A stretch of 64,000 nt of DNA, from positions 1 to 64,000 of the forward strand of contig NZ_JAASRW010000003.1 in assembly GCF_011761355.1 (NCBI RefSeq), given 5' to 3'. A model generated the notes under the pieces. The model saw nothing but the letters and a program-made list of their open reading frames with translations. It was not told where the DNA came from and ran no database searches. Each line of letters starts with the position of its first letter. The stretch's first letter is position 1. This document shows positions 36,434 to 44,834 of this stretch, one piece after another. This DNA comes from Paenibacillus lupini (GTDB lineage Bacteria; Bacillota; Bacilli; Paenibacillales; Paenibacillaceae). A program made the translations under genes and the position numbers.

Positions 36434-37018
36434 TCATTTAGTAAGAGGATTTCCCCCGTATGCCACTTTCTCGAATGAACTTACAATATGCGGTGTTACA
36501 ATACAATACTGTTTCTCGGTTCGGAAGTGTCTTGTAATTCCATAGGGCTTGCTTTTTTGATTCGAAAAGAGTGGGGGAAAACTATCATGTTTATCTTTGT
36601 ATGAAAAGGTTTTTGAAATCAATTCTAGGACTAAGATATTAGCCAAGTGATTACACATGAATGCATCATTATATTCTTGAATGGAAATTTGTCTGTTATA
36701 GAGAAGTAGTTTTAAACGATGCATTTCTTCAAAGAAAAAGTTTTGATTTTCCCGTAAATCAAGATCCATATAATTCTCTTCATTTACTCTAATCTTACAC
36801 TTAAGTACGGCCCAATTCTCATGTTTATACTTTTCATTGCGAGTCACTTTCATCATGGCCCAAGTTTTAGCTTGTTCTTCATCGTGGTAAAAGTAATACC
36901 CATCGCCAAGATAATGTTTATCTCCGGAGGATTTATATGCTGGTAATAATGATTGGGAATCTACAGTTTGATCAATAACAGATTCAGTATTTCCATGAAA
37001 TAGAATGATCTCTAGCAT
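36434..37018 (-). CDS. ADP-ribosyltransferase-like protein (possible toxin)
   Basis: A 194-residue protein. N-terminal LEIILFHGNTES with H8-G9 and, 30 residues on, YLGDGYYFYHDEEQAKTWA match the His/Tyr layout of ART/PARP-like and DUF3990-type folds (typical pattern FHG...GxGFYxT...QAxxWA). A strand-like segment WAVLKCKIRVNEENYMDLDL follows. The catalytic Glu is not obvious; the acidic residues near 130-140 are candidates. ATG 37018 has GGAGAGG upstream; the open frame extends to 37099. TATAAT (minus) lies at 37050-37055. The three-gene cluster is AT-rich compared with its neighbours, which suggests transfer. Function is inferred from motif pattern only. Confidence 0.55.
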   Translation of the reverse strand: MLEIILFHGNTESVIDQTVDSQSLLPAYKSSGDKHYLGDGYYFYHDEEQAKTWAMMKVTRNEKYKHENWAVLKCKIRVNEENYMDLDLRENQNFFFEEMHRLKLLLYNRQISIQEYNDAFMCNHLANILVLELISKTFSYKDKHDSFPPLFSNQKSKPYGITRHFRTEKQYCIVTPHIVSSFEKVAYGGNPLTK

Positions 37019-37245
37019 GAACGGATCCTCTCCGAAGGTAGATAGGTCTATTATATCATTAAATGGAAAAATCGACCATATATTTGGTGGACTAATCAAA
37101 TGTTCGCAGCAAATAATGACCTCAACCCCTCGCCCTTTACCGGTGTTTTTGCCCAGATGGAGGAGATTGGAAGGGACATGTCGAAATTTAAGGAAAATTA
37201 GGGAAAATTGTAGGAAGACTTTTCAAAAAATAGTCGAAAGACATC

Positions 37246-39039
37246 ATGTTTGTTTTTCGGAGCCGGTTAGTCCTAAAGTTAGCAGTTATTATATTGGCCA
37301 TCCTTGTAATTCTGTCGTCTTCCTTAATCTACATCCAGGTTCAGAACACCAAGAAGGCTAGTGAAGAGGCGATAGGCAGCTTTAATATTCATATGGCGGA
37401 GGCTTATGCCGGGCAGTTTGATGTAAGCGCTTATGCAGAATTTTTGAAAGATCAGAAGGAATCCGAGCTTTACTGGACGATTCGGGAGCAGATGAATCAA
37501 TACCGTGAGCGTATTGGAGCGATGTACGTCTATTCCGTTCAGATTAATGATAAAGGGGAACCGATTCTACTGATCGACGGTCAACCGAAGGATTCAGATT
37601 CCGCTTCCCCTATAGGTGAAGTGACGGATATACCAAAAAATGCGATTACAGCGTTATTAGAAGGACAGTCAGCAAAGTCCGGCATTATACATAATGAAGA
37701 TTACGGCGATTATATTTCGGCTTATGCTCCTTTACATGATTCTGGCGGTGCCGTTATTGGCTTGATTGGGATCGATACGGATGTCTCGGTGTCCAAGACG
37801 ATCTATAAGGAAGTTATTCAGGATAGCATGCCGCTCTTTATCATCATGGGGGTACTCACTCTTGTTGTCTTTCTGTTCATTGCCTTCTTCCTGGCACGGA
37901 CACTGAGACCACTAGGCGTTATTGTAAAAGGTGCCGAAGCGATAGCATTAGGAAATTTTGCGGAAGCGAAACAGCGTCTTGGCGGAGCCAAAGTGAAGTC
38001 AAAGGATGAGATTGGACAAGCTTATTCAGCAATGATTCAGATGAGTGAACGTTTAGGGGTAACGCTGGAGGGTGTTGTCCGAGATATGGCTGTTACGACC
38101 CGAAGCATTGTGCACTCCACGAAGCAGTTTGGCACGGAGGCCGCTCAGATGGTTGCCCTGAATGAGCAGCTTGGGCAGTCGGTATCTATAATGGCGGATG
38201 GTGCGAGGCATCAACGGCTTGGAGCAGAGGAAAGTGCAAGCTCCATGGAAGATATCACGCAAGCGATTCAGCGGGTATCGGAAGCCTCCATGCAAGTTTC
38301 AAGTGTGTCTCATGAAGCGCTGGAATCTGCTGAGCAAGGAAGAGATTCGATTCATGGTTTACGGGAACAGGTTGAACTCATGTCTTCGGTTGCGAAGCAA
38401 ACGGCAGAATCTGTTGAGATGCTTCATACCTACATGCAGCAGATTGAGCCGGTACTGCAGTCGATTACCAGCATCTCTGATCAAACCAAGCTGCTGGCTC
38501 TAAATGCTTCTATAGAAGCAGCACGGGCAGGCGAGCATGGCGCAGGATTTGCGATTGTAGCGGGAGAAGTTCGGAAGCTGGCGGAAGCATCGTCCATCTC
38601 GGCTGCACAGGTCACCTCGCTGCTTGTGCAGATTGGGCAGGAATCTATCCATATAGGGGAAAGAATGCAGGCAGGAAGCATCGAGATTGAGAAGGGAACG
38701 GAGTTGTCCGGCCGGGTGGAGGCTTTGTTTAATCGGACATTGGATCAATTTGTACTCGTGAACAGTCAGATTCAGGAGATTTCCGCGGCTGCGGAAGAGG
38801 TGTTGGCCGGTTCCGAAGAGGTGGCTGCTTCGGTAGAGCAGATTGCTCAGATTTCCCGAACAACTGCAGACAGCTCGGCTTCCCTTGAACAGATGTCGAG
38901 ACATCAGGTGGAAGCGGCGAAGCGAATTGCCGATACAACGGATCAACTGAAGGAGAGAAGTACGGGTCTGGAAGCAGCGGTTGGCAAGTTTAAGCTCAAT
39001 AGTGGTGAATGTCAGGGAGTCCGGCCTTTCAGAAGGTAG
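37246..39039 (+). CDS. Methyl-accepting chemotaxis protein
   Basis: A transmembrane chemoreceptor of 597 aa. Membrane span 1 covers about 12-32, a periplasmic-side ligand domain of about 160 residues follows, span 2 is near 197-222, then HAMP ([21 protein letters not shown]). The cytoplasmic signalling helices include the conserved tip [19 protein letters not shown] near 410-430. It would report to CheA/CheW encoded elsewhere. The ribosome site before ATG 37246 is weak. It lacks the extra C-terminal CheR pentapeptide. Ligand unknown. Confidence 0.93.
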   Translation: MFVFRSRLVLKLAVIILAILVILSSSLIYIQVQNTKKASEEAIGSFNIHMAEAYAGQFDVSAYAEFLKDQKESELYWTIREQMNQYRERIGAMYVYSVQINDKGEPILLIDGQPKDSDSASPIGEVTDIPKNAITALLEGQSAKSGIIHNEDYGDYISAYAPLHDSGGAVIGLIGIDTDVSVSKTIYKEVIQDSMPLFIIMGVLTLVVFLFIAFFLARTLRPLGVIVKGAEAIALGNFAEAKQRLGGAKVKSKDEIGQAYSAMIQMSERLGVTLEGVVRDMAVTTRSIVHSTKQFGTEAAQMVALNEQLGQSVSIMADGARHQRLGAEESASSMEDITQAIQRVSEASMQVSSVSHEALESAEQGRDSIHGLREQVELMSSVAKQTAESVEMLHTYMQQIEPVLQSITSISDQTKLLALNASIEAARAGEHGAGFAIVAGEVRKLAEASSISAAQVTSLLVQIGQESIHIGERMQAGSIEIEKGTELSGRVEALFNRTLDQFVLVNSQIQEISAAAEEVLAGSEEVAASVEQIAQISRTTADSSASLEQMSRHQVEAAKRIADTTDQLKERSTGLEAAVGKFKLNSGECQGVRPFRR

Positions 39040-39069
39040 GGCTTTTTCATTATGTACGGCGCCTTACAA

Positions 39070-39918
39070 TCAGGCGTCCGCTTGATGCTGCATAGCACTA
39101 AGCGCCATCACAATTCGATCCCGTGTAGTTTTGGTCTGGAAATACTTACGATGAGAGAACGGTGTCCAGCTTAGTAAGCCTGCACATTTCACTTCCATAT
39201 CCTCGGTGACGACTTTTTTGTATAGAGCGTTTAACGGTTTGATTGGGTACGCAATGACATCATCGGTATCATAAAAGTTAACCCATTCTCCTATACCACT
39301 TCCCTGAATTGGAGGAGCAGGCACCGTGATGGGGACTCCAAGGTCTTCAAAGCGCATAGCCCATACGGCTAGGGGACTGCCCATCGTATAAAAATGAGTC
39401 AGCGTTTCGCCCCGCACAAGCTTGGAGTTACTTGCCTCAATAATGGGGAGCACCTTTGGTGCCAGCTTATCGTTTTGCAGATCATAGAAAAAGTTGCTGG
39501 CAATGATGGACCCTAAGGAATGAGAGATAATACATAACGGTGCATCTTGTCCGGCTTGATCAGACAGACGCTGCAAACAGGCTGCGAAACGCCCATGAAT
39601 CTCGTCGTAAATATAATCATCGGGAGCAGGATCATTATCCCGCGGAATCGCTTGATAGGCGATGGCCTCGCCTACTATATTAACGAAGAAGGAACGAAGC
39701 CTTATCCATTTGGTCCAACGAAGCTTGTTTCCTTGAAGCCGGCTCCATAACCTTTTCTCCAGCCGGTTCACAATATCTCCCCAGTAAATGCCCTCGATAT
39801 ACAGCTTTACGTTCGGATTGACGACTGCCATTTGCGTATGCAGATCTTTCGCCAAATCAACATAGAAATCCTCACGGGTTTGACCGATTCCATGAATGAC
39901 AGCAACTGCAATGTTCAC
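39070..39918 (-). CDS. Alpha/beta hydrolase-like protein
   Basis: A 282-residue cytoplasmic hydrolase-fold protein. HGIGQTRE near residue 10 is the oxyanion-side HG motif, and nucleophile S134 lies in SHSLGS (GxSxG variant, SHSLG). GTG 39918 was chosen because GGAAGGGGTGG lies 5 bases upstream and it begins directly before VAVIHGIG; an upstream ATG at 39987 has no ribosome site. The C-terminal His and Asp acid are not pinpointed. The substrate is unknown; lipid or ester hydrolysis is the family expectation. Confidence 0.75.
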   Translation of the reverse strand: MNIAVAVIHGIGQTREDFYVDLAKDLHTQMAVVNPNVKLYIEGIYWGDIVNRLEKRLWSRLQGNKLRWTKWIRLRSFFVNIVGEAIAYQAIPRDNDPAPDDYIYDEIHGRFAACLQRLSDQAGQDAPLCIISHSLGSIIASNFFYDLQNDKLAPKVLPIIEASNSKLVRGETLTHFYTMGSPLAVWAMRFEDLGVPITVPAPPIQGSGIGEWVNFYDTDDVIAYPIKPLNALYKKVVTEDMEVKCAGLLSWTPFSHRKYFQTKTTRDRIVMALSAMQHQADA

Positions 39919-40230
39919 TGGGACCACCCCTTCCCTCGTGATTGGCTTATACGATAATGTATTCGCTTTCTCTCTAAATCGACTCACTTAATGAACCCAA
40001 TTGCTGAAGCGGGTTCCCTAACTAGGTGCGGGCAATCGTCCGGATGAAAAGCCGCGGGACAACCTTCATGCTGGTTACCCTGCTCAAATTCCAAACGCCC
40101 AGCCGCTTATTCCTGCCGCGGATCTTTGACTAAATAGCTCGCAACAAGAAGCTGTCCCAAGTGGGCCGGCCTCTTTGTTGTCTTCATTTGCATATGCAAT
40201 GTTTGTAGAGAGGGGCTGCTTTCTAATATT

Positions 40231-40440
40231 AAGCTACGTTGGATTTTGTACAGCAAAAGTTTGGCTGGAGGAGTGTATGAGGTTCTAGGCTGTACTTCAT
40301 ACAGTAGAATTTGTTTCAAAAGGATGTAGACGCCTCAAAGGGAATGTTTTTATTGTATAGAATCCAACGCAGCTTTCCTCCAACGCTTCTGTACGTCCTT
40401 TCTACTGTATGTAATCCACTGTAGCTATCGGATTCTCATG
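40231..40440. repeat. Imperfect inverted-repeat element
   Basis: AAGCTACGTTGGATTTTGTACA (40231-40252) is complementary to 40354-40375 with one mismatch and two G-T pairs. Further motif copies (CATACAGTAGAA near 40287, its complement near 40400, and a third GTGGATTA-type block) lie inside and after it. The whole stretch 40020-40460 has no gene. It looks like a degenerate, dispersed non-coding element of MITE or REP type. Confidence 0.45.
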
Positions 40441-40469
40441 TTTAAACAAATAATACCTGTGTAAAATCA

Positions 40470-40526
40470 TTAATTAAGTTGACACTTAATTAAGTTGACA
40501 CTTAATTAAGTTGACACTTAATTAAG
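40470..40526 (+). repeat. 16-bp tandem operator/promoter repeat, 3.5 copies
   Basis: TTAATTAAGTTGACAC is repeated exactly three times (40470, 40486, 40502) and then half-copied (TTAATTAAG). Each copy contains a -35 like TTGACA. Each copy junction forms the palindromic core CACTTAATTAAG, completed to ACACTTAATTAAGTGT in the last copy. It lies right before the ArsR gene. Confidence 0.9.
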
Positions 40527-40539
40527 TGTATGCTAAATT
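40511..40539 (+). promoter_or_regulatory. arsR-type promoter, probably leaderless
   Basis: TTGACA at 40511-40516 and TAAATT at 40534-40539 are 17 bp apart. The expected transcription start falls on or within a base or two of the ATG at 40546, and no ribosome site is visible. The palindrome ACACTTAATTAAGTGT overlaps the promoter, fitting autorepression. Confidence 0.6.
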
Positions 40540-40545
40540 AATATT

Positions 40546-40875
40546 ATGATAGATAAAGCCATCCAAGCCATTACGGAACCAAGGCGCCGAGATATTCTAA
40601 ATCTCGTCCGTGACAAGGAGCTGACCTCCAGCGCCATTGCGTCGCAGTTTGACGTTTCAGCACCAGCTATATCGCAACATCTTAAAGTTCTGGAAGAAGC
40701 AGGACTTGTCGTAGTTAGGCGTGCCGGCACCAAAAGATATTATGGCCTCAGGAGAGAAGGCTTCGCAGAGTTAATGCAATATTTGGAGAGCTTCTGGGAT
40801 GACAGCTTGCTGCGCCTTAAGGAAGCGGCCGAAGAGGAAGAGAGGAAGCAATATGAGCGTGAACAGCAACAATAA
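40546..40875 (+). CDS. ArsR-family repressor
   Basis: A 109-residue winged-helix protein. The helix-turn-helix SAIASQFDVSAPAISQHLKV lies near residues 31-50 and the wing VRRAGTKRYYGLR near 64-76, followed by a charged C-terminal helix. It has no Cys pair of the metal-sensing ArsR type, so it belongs to the non-metal subgroup commonly paired with AHSA1/SRPBCC genes. The start at 40546 lacks a ribosome site (see promoter). It overlaps the next gene by 23 bases. Confidence 0.92.
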   Translation: MIDKAIQAITEPRRRDILNLVRDKELTSSAIASQFDVSAPAISQHLKVLEEAGLVVVRRAGTKRYYGLRREGFAELMQYLESFWDDSLLRLKEAAEEEERKQYEREQQQ

Positions 40876-41314
40876 CACGATTAGGAAGGAAGTATTTATT
40901 GAATGCCGTCCGGAGACGTTATTCTCTTTTTTTACGGACCCTGCCAAATTAGTTCGATGGATGGGTCGCCAAGTATTACTCGATCCGAGTATCGGCGGCA
41001 AATTTCGGATTGATTTGAATGGCACCAACATTGCGCTGGGGGAGTATAAGGAGATTATTTTGAATGAAAAAATCGTCATGTCATGGGGCTGGGAGCAGTC
41101 GAAGATGGTTCCTCCCGGATCGAGTACGCTTGAATTTACGCTCACTCCTCAAGATAATGGCACGCTGCTCGTGTTAACCCATTATGACCTGCCGGAAGAA
41201 GAGGTTGCTTCGCATGTTAAAGGCTGGACACATTTTATGTCTCGCTTGCAAGCGGCAGCTCAAATCGAAGATCCTGAAGTCGATCCGTTATCTGTAGAAG
41301 CTTCGTATGAATAA
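40853..41314 (+). CDS. SRPBCC/AHSA1-domain protein
   Basis: A 153-residue START-like beta-alpha barrel. It begins with KEVFIECRPETLFSFFTDPA and has the AHSA1 motifs WMGRQVLLDPSIGGKF and SWGWEQ, then LTHYDLPEE. ATG 40853 has GAGGAAG upstream and overlaps the ArsR gene, so translation is coupled. ArsR-AHSA1 pairs are frequent in Firmicutes and Actinobacteria; the ligand is unknown. A terminator follows at 41320. Confidence 0.88.
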   Translation: MSVNSNNNTIRKEVFIECRPETLFSFFTDPAKLVRWMGRQVLLDPSIGGKFRIDLNGTNIALGEYKEIILNEKIVMSWGWEQSKMVPPGSSTLEFTLTPQDNGTLLVLTHYDLPEEEVASHVKGWTHFMSRLQAAAQIEDPEVDPLSVEASYE

Positions 41315-41319
41315 GTGAG

Positions 41320-41360
41320 AAAGACCCTCGACCTCTATAACTTGAGATCGAGGGTCTTTG
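41320..41360. terminator. Terminator, ArsR/AHSA1 operon and LysR
   Basis: AAAGACCCTCGA / TCGAGGGTCTTT with a 16-nt loop, between convergent genes. Confidence 0.8.
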
Positions 41361-41368
41361 TTGTCTGG

Positions 41369-42253
41369 CTACAGCTTCCCGAAAAACGCGACTGCGAATT
41401 CACGGAAGTGCAGGGCAGCTTGGGAAAGGTAATGCTTCTTGTTCCAGGCGATGCCGAAGGTGCGCTGGCAGACAGGATCGGTTATTTTCAGCTGGACGGT
41501 ATCTGGATTGGAGGCTCGTTTGCCAAGTGAAAGGGGAAGAGCAAAGGTTAGACCAAGACCCATCTCGACAAGGGTCTGGACAGAGCTCGCCTCCTCCAGC
41601 TCGAATGCAATATGTGGCTCAAAGCCGGCTTTACGGCAAAAGTCGTCGGTAATCTTCCTGAAGTTTGACCGCTGAGATAAAGCGATAAACGGCTCATTAG
41701 CCGCTTCGCTAAGCGCAATACTTTCTCTCGAGGCGAAACGATGTCCCTTCGGAACCGTCAGACATAGTTCTTCTTGGGCAAGGGTCTGCCACTCGATATC
41801 CGGCCCGGTTATGGCAGTGGAAGTGATGCAGAAATCGATATCGGCGTTCTCCAGCTCACTTCTAATCTCATGGGCGGAGCCCAACTGCCGCTGAATGATC
41901 CGGACATGGGGATGTGCAGTCAGAAATTCCTTCAGCAGAGTAGGCAGCACATAGGGCAGCGTAATCGAGATCGAGACGACGCCATGCTCCAGTCCAGCCA
42001 TATCGATAATTTCCCGCTCACCTTCTTCTAATTCTAGAAAGGCACGTTCGATGCGGCGCAGATACGTTTTGCCAAAAGCATTCAGCTTCACATGTCTGCC
42101 ATGCCGCTCGAAGAGTGGAACGCCAAGTCGCTTCTCGAGCCGAGAGATGGAGTTGCTGAGCGACGGTTGTGAAACGTTCAGCTCTTTGGCTGCTTGCGTG
42201 ATATGTTCTAACCGTGCAACGGTTTGAAAGTATTTTAATTGAAGGAATTCCAT
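41369..42253 (-). CDS. LysR-family regulator
   Basis: A 294-residue LTTR. The N-terminal helix-turn-helix (ITQAAKELNVSQPSLSNSIS) and linker RLEKRLGVPLFERHGRHVKL are canonical. The effector-binding half (about 90-290) is intact. It is transcribed away from an MFS gene across an 85-bp region holding a perfect 14-bp inverted repeat, so that transporter is the likely target. Confidence 0.93.
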   Translation of the reverse strand: MEFLQLKYFQTVARLEHITQAAKELNVSQPSLSNSISRLEKRLGVPLFERHGRHVKLNAFGKTYLRRIERAFLELEEGEREIIDMAGLEHGVVSISITLPYVLPTLLKEFLTAHPHVRIIQRQLGSAHEIRSELENADIDFCITSTAITGPDIEWQTLAQEELCLTVPKGHRFASRESIALSEAANEPFIALSQRSNFRKITDDFCRKAGFEPHIAFELEEASSVQTLVEMGLGLTFALPLSLGKRASNPDTVQLKITDPVCQRTFGIAWNKKHYLSQAALHFREFAVAFFGKL

Positions 42254-42293
42254 AGAGCTCGTCCTCTCCTATATAACTTGAATGTGATGATTT

Positions 42294-42340
42294 CATTATA
42301 AAATTAGTATTATACTTTATAAGTTTCTAATTTTATAATG
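42294..42340. promoter_or_regulatory. 14-bp perfect inverted repeat in LysR/MFS divergon
   Basis: CATTATAAAATTAG (42294-42307) and CTAATTTTATAATG (42327-42340) are exact complements, 19 bp apart. The AT-rich arms fit an LTTR operator. They span the upstream ATG at 42338, which supports the later TTG start of the MFS gene. Confidence 0.6.
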
Positions 42341-42385
42341 AGTCAACATATAGAAAGATACAATAGGGATTGGAGAGCGTTAATC

Positions 42386-43633
42386 TTGCTTAGAGAGAAA
42401 ATCTGGACGAGAAACTTTATTGTCATTTGTGTGAGCAGTTTTTTTATGTTCCTGACCTTTTATGTCCTAACGACGGCTTTTCCACTGTATATTCGAGACA
42501 GCTTAAATGGTAACCAGCAGCAGATGGGTCTCGTCATTACGATTTATGTAATTGGCGGCGTGCTGATCCGGCCGTTCTCCGGACAGTGGGTCGACCGCTT
42601 CGGCAAACGAAAAATGGCGATTATCGGGATGATTATTTTCCTGCTCGCCTGTATTTGTTACTTTGGGACAAAAGGAATTATTCTGTTCCTTATTGTCCGT
42701 TTCATTCACGGCATGAGCTATGCGATTGCATCTACGGCCATGAGTACAGTTGCTGCAACAATTGTTCCGACTTCCCGGCAAGGGGAAGGAATGGGCTACT
42801 ACACGATGTTTATGAGCATCGCGATGGTTGTGGGGCCAGCACTTGGGCTGTTCTTGTGGAAAGATAAGAACATTAACGTCCTGCTGATCGCGATCTGTAT
42901 TATTGCCGCTCTGTCCTTGGTTTCTGCAATCGGACTAAAAATGCCACGAGAGAAGGGGAGCGGCTTGGCGGAAGCTGCCACTCAAGCTGGACCAGCAGCA
43001 GAAGTTGATGCTGAGCCAGTCAAGAAAGGCTGGAGCTGGAGCAACCTTGTTGAACCGGCGGCACTGCCGATCTCGCTGGTTGGTTTTATTCTTTCTTTTG
43101 CCTATAGTTCCTTATCCAGCTTTATGGCTTCGTTCACCGAAGAAATACATCAGTCACAAGTGACGGGCACGTTCTTTATGGTGTTTGCCGTTATGATTGT
43201 TGCTTTCCGGCCTGTCATTGGCAAAGTATTTGACCGATATAAAGAGCATTACTTGTATTATCCGGGCATTGGTCTATTTGCAGTTGGTATGTTCCTGCTT
43301 AGTCAGGCTCATTCGGCAGCAATGGTGCTGATCGCAGGAGTAATTATGGGGATTGGTTATGGCGCATTGCTGCCATGCTTCCAGACGCTTGCGATTAAGC
43401 TGTCTCCTGAGCATCGGCGGGGCAGTGCAAACGGAACCTTTTTCCTGATGTTCGACCTTGGTTATGGGCTTGGCTCGTATTTCATGGGGATGATTGCTTC
43501 CTTCACGGATTATCGGATGATGTATCTCGTAGCGGGCTTCGTAGCGGTCATCTGTGCCGTTGGTTATTACATGCTGCATCATCGTCCGAGGGCCAGGGAA
43601 ATCGCATGTGGTCAGAAGGCGAATGTGGCTTAA
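42386..43633 (+). CDS. MFS transporter, LysR-controlled
   Basis: A 12-span transporter of 415 aa if it begins at TTG 42386, where GGAGAG lies 8 bases upstream and MLREKIWTRNF starts directly before span 1. The ATG at 42338 has no ribosome site and sits in an inverted repeat. Motif A GQWVDRFGKRKMAI lies in loop 2-3, and GIGYGALLPCFQTLAIK in the C half. It resembles the YwoG/YfkF group of drug or metabolite exporters. A terminator follows at 43654. Confidence 0.85.
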   Translation: MLREKIWTRNFIVICVSSFFMFLTFYVLTTAFPLYIRDSLNGNQQQMGLVITIYVIGGVLIRPFSGQWVDRFGKRKMAIIGMIIFLLACICYFGTKGIILFLIVRFIHGMSYAIASTAMSTVAATIVPTSRQGEGMGYYTMFMSIAMVVGPALGLFLWKDKNINVLLIAICIIAALSLVSAIGLKMPREKGSGLAEAATQAGPAAEVDAEPVKKGWSWSNLVEPAALPISLVGFILSFAYSSLSSFMASFTEEIHQSQVTGTFFMVFAVMIVAFRPVIGKVFDRYKEHYLYYPGIGLFAVGMFLLSQAHSAAMVLIAGVIMGIGYGALLPCFQTLAIKLSPEHRRGSANGTFFLMFDLGYGLGSYFMGMIASFTDYRMMYLVAGFVAVICAVGYYMLHHRPRAREIACGQKANVA

Positions 43634-43653
43634 ATAGGTTAATAAAGAATTTG

Positions 43654-43684
43654 AAAAATCCCCACACTCGTGGGGATTTTTTTA
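43654..43684. terminator. Terminator, MFS / MraY-like
   Basis: AAAAATCCCCAC / GTGGGGATTTTT with loop ACTC, then T-run. Confidence 0.88.
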
Positions 43685-43725
43685 TTACAGGCTATTTGGT
43701 CTGTGTGGCCAGCACCTGCGGGATG

Positions 43726-44682
43726 TTAAAGAATGAATTTCCACAGCAACCAGCAAATAAGGACAGAAACCCAAGAAATGAATCCAAATACCATGACGAT
43801 CTTATTCTCGCTCCAGCCATATTTTAGACTGAAATGATAATGAATTGGAGCCATTTTGAATAGCCGCAATTTGGTGCGCTTATAGTACCAGACCTGCAGC
43901 ATGACAGAAAATTGTTCAGCCAGATAGACGGAAAACAGGATAGGGATTAAAATCTCAACCTTTTCAATAACGGCTAGAATGGAAAGCGAGCCCCCGATGG
44001 CTAGCGATCCGGTATCGCCCATAAATGCCCTGGCGGGATAAATATTATAGAGAAATAAACCAAGTAGACAGCCAATCATAACAAGCGAGAAGGTTTGTAC
44101 TTCAGGCTTGTTTGTAATCAGGAAGAAGAAAAAATAAGTGGGGATTGCAACGTTGATTAACAGCCCGTCCAGACCATCGGTGAAATTAATAGCGTTCGCT
44201 GAACCAACTACAAATAGGAGCATGATGACGATGTACACGTAAACGGGCAGGTGTAGTTGAAACCCTTGGAACAACGTAATATCACTCGTTAGGGAGAAAG
44301 AATGGAACAAGGTGAACAGCAGCACGCCAGTAAAAGCGAATTGCAGCACCAGCTTGGTCCGACCGGAAATACCAGATGGATCCTGCCATGCTGCCTTTTT
44401 AAAATCATCCATAAAACCAATTGAGCTGAATAGCAGGAAGGTAACGCACAATAACGTCATTAATGGGGCGGGATGAAACTGTAGAGACGTTCCCACGCCG
44501 ATAAGCAGGATCAGGCCAGCCATCAGCGGTGTGCCCCGTTTGGCTTGATGATCAGGAGGCAGCTCCGTGCGGATTGGTTGCGTTAGCTTAAGAACACGCA
44601 GCCCCCAAATGAGTAATGGTGTGAAGAACGTTACAAGCAAGAAGGATAGACCAGACACGCCAAATATTCCAGCCATGCTCAT
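43726..44682 (-). CDS. MraY-like phospho-sugar transferase
   Basis: A polytopic membrane protein of 318 aa in the MraY/WecA family, which moves a sugar-phosphate from UDP to undecaprenyl phosphate. It shows DHQAKRGTPLMAGL, the Asp-rich NAINFTDGLDGL, FMGDTGSLAIGG and the MraY-type MAPIHYHFSLKYGWSE. These point to MraY rather than TagO. It stands alone, away from a division/cell-wall cluster, so it is probably a second copy; it could build a sporulation-specific or modified lipid I. The ribosome site is weak (GCGGTG). Confidence 0.82.
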   Translation of the reverse strand: MSMAGIFGVSGLSFLLVTFFTPLLIWGLRVLKLTQPIRTELPPDHQAKRGTPLMAGLILLIGVGTSLQFHPAPLMTLLCVTFLLFSSIGFMDDFKKAAWQDPSGISGRTKLVLQFAFTGVLLFTLFHSFSLTSDITLFQGFQLHLPVYVYIVIMLLFVVGSANAINFTDGLDGLLINVAIPTYFFFFLITNKPEVQTFSLVMIGCLLGLFLYNIYPARAFMGDTGSLAIGGSLSILAVIEKVEILIPILFSVYLAEQFSVMLQVWYYKRTKLRLFKMAPIHYHFSLKYGWSENKIVMVFGFISWVSVLICWLLWKFIL

Positions 44683-44784
44683 TACACCGCTTTCTTTCTG
44701 GATTACCTTTTTTATTATTGTAATTCTATTTCATGGACAAATATTCCTTTTACTTGTCCTTAGAATGACTAAGCTTCGGAAAAC

Positions 44785-44816
44785 AAACAGGGATGCCGCC
44801 CGCGGCATCCCTGTTT
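44785..44816. terminator. Terminator after the sulfatase
   Basis: AAACAGGGATGCCG / CGGCATCCCTGTTT with a 4-nt loop. It lies downstream of the sulfatase gene (minus strand) and ahead of the MraY-like gene. Confidence 0.85.
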
Positions 44817-44834
44817 AATATCTCAACAGCCAAG

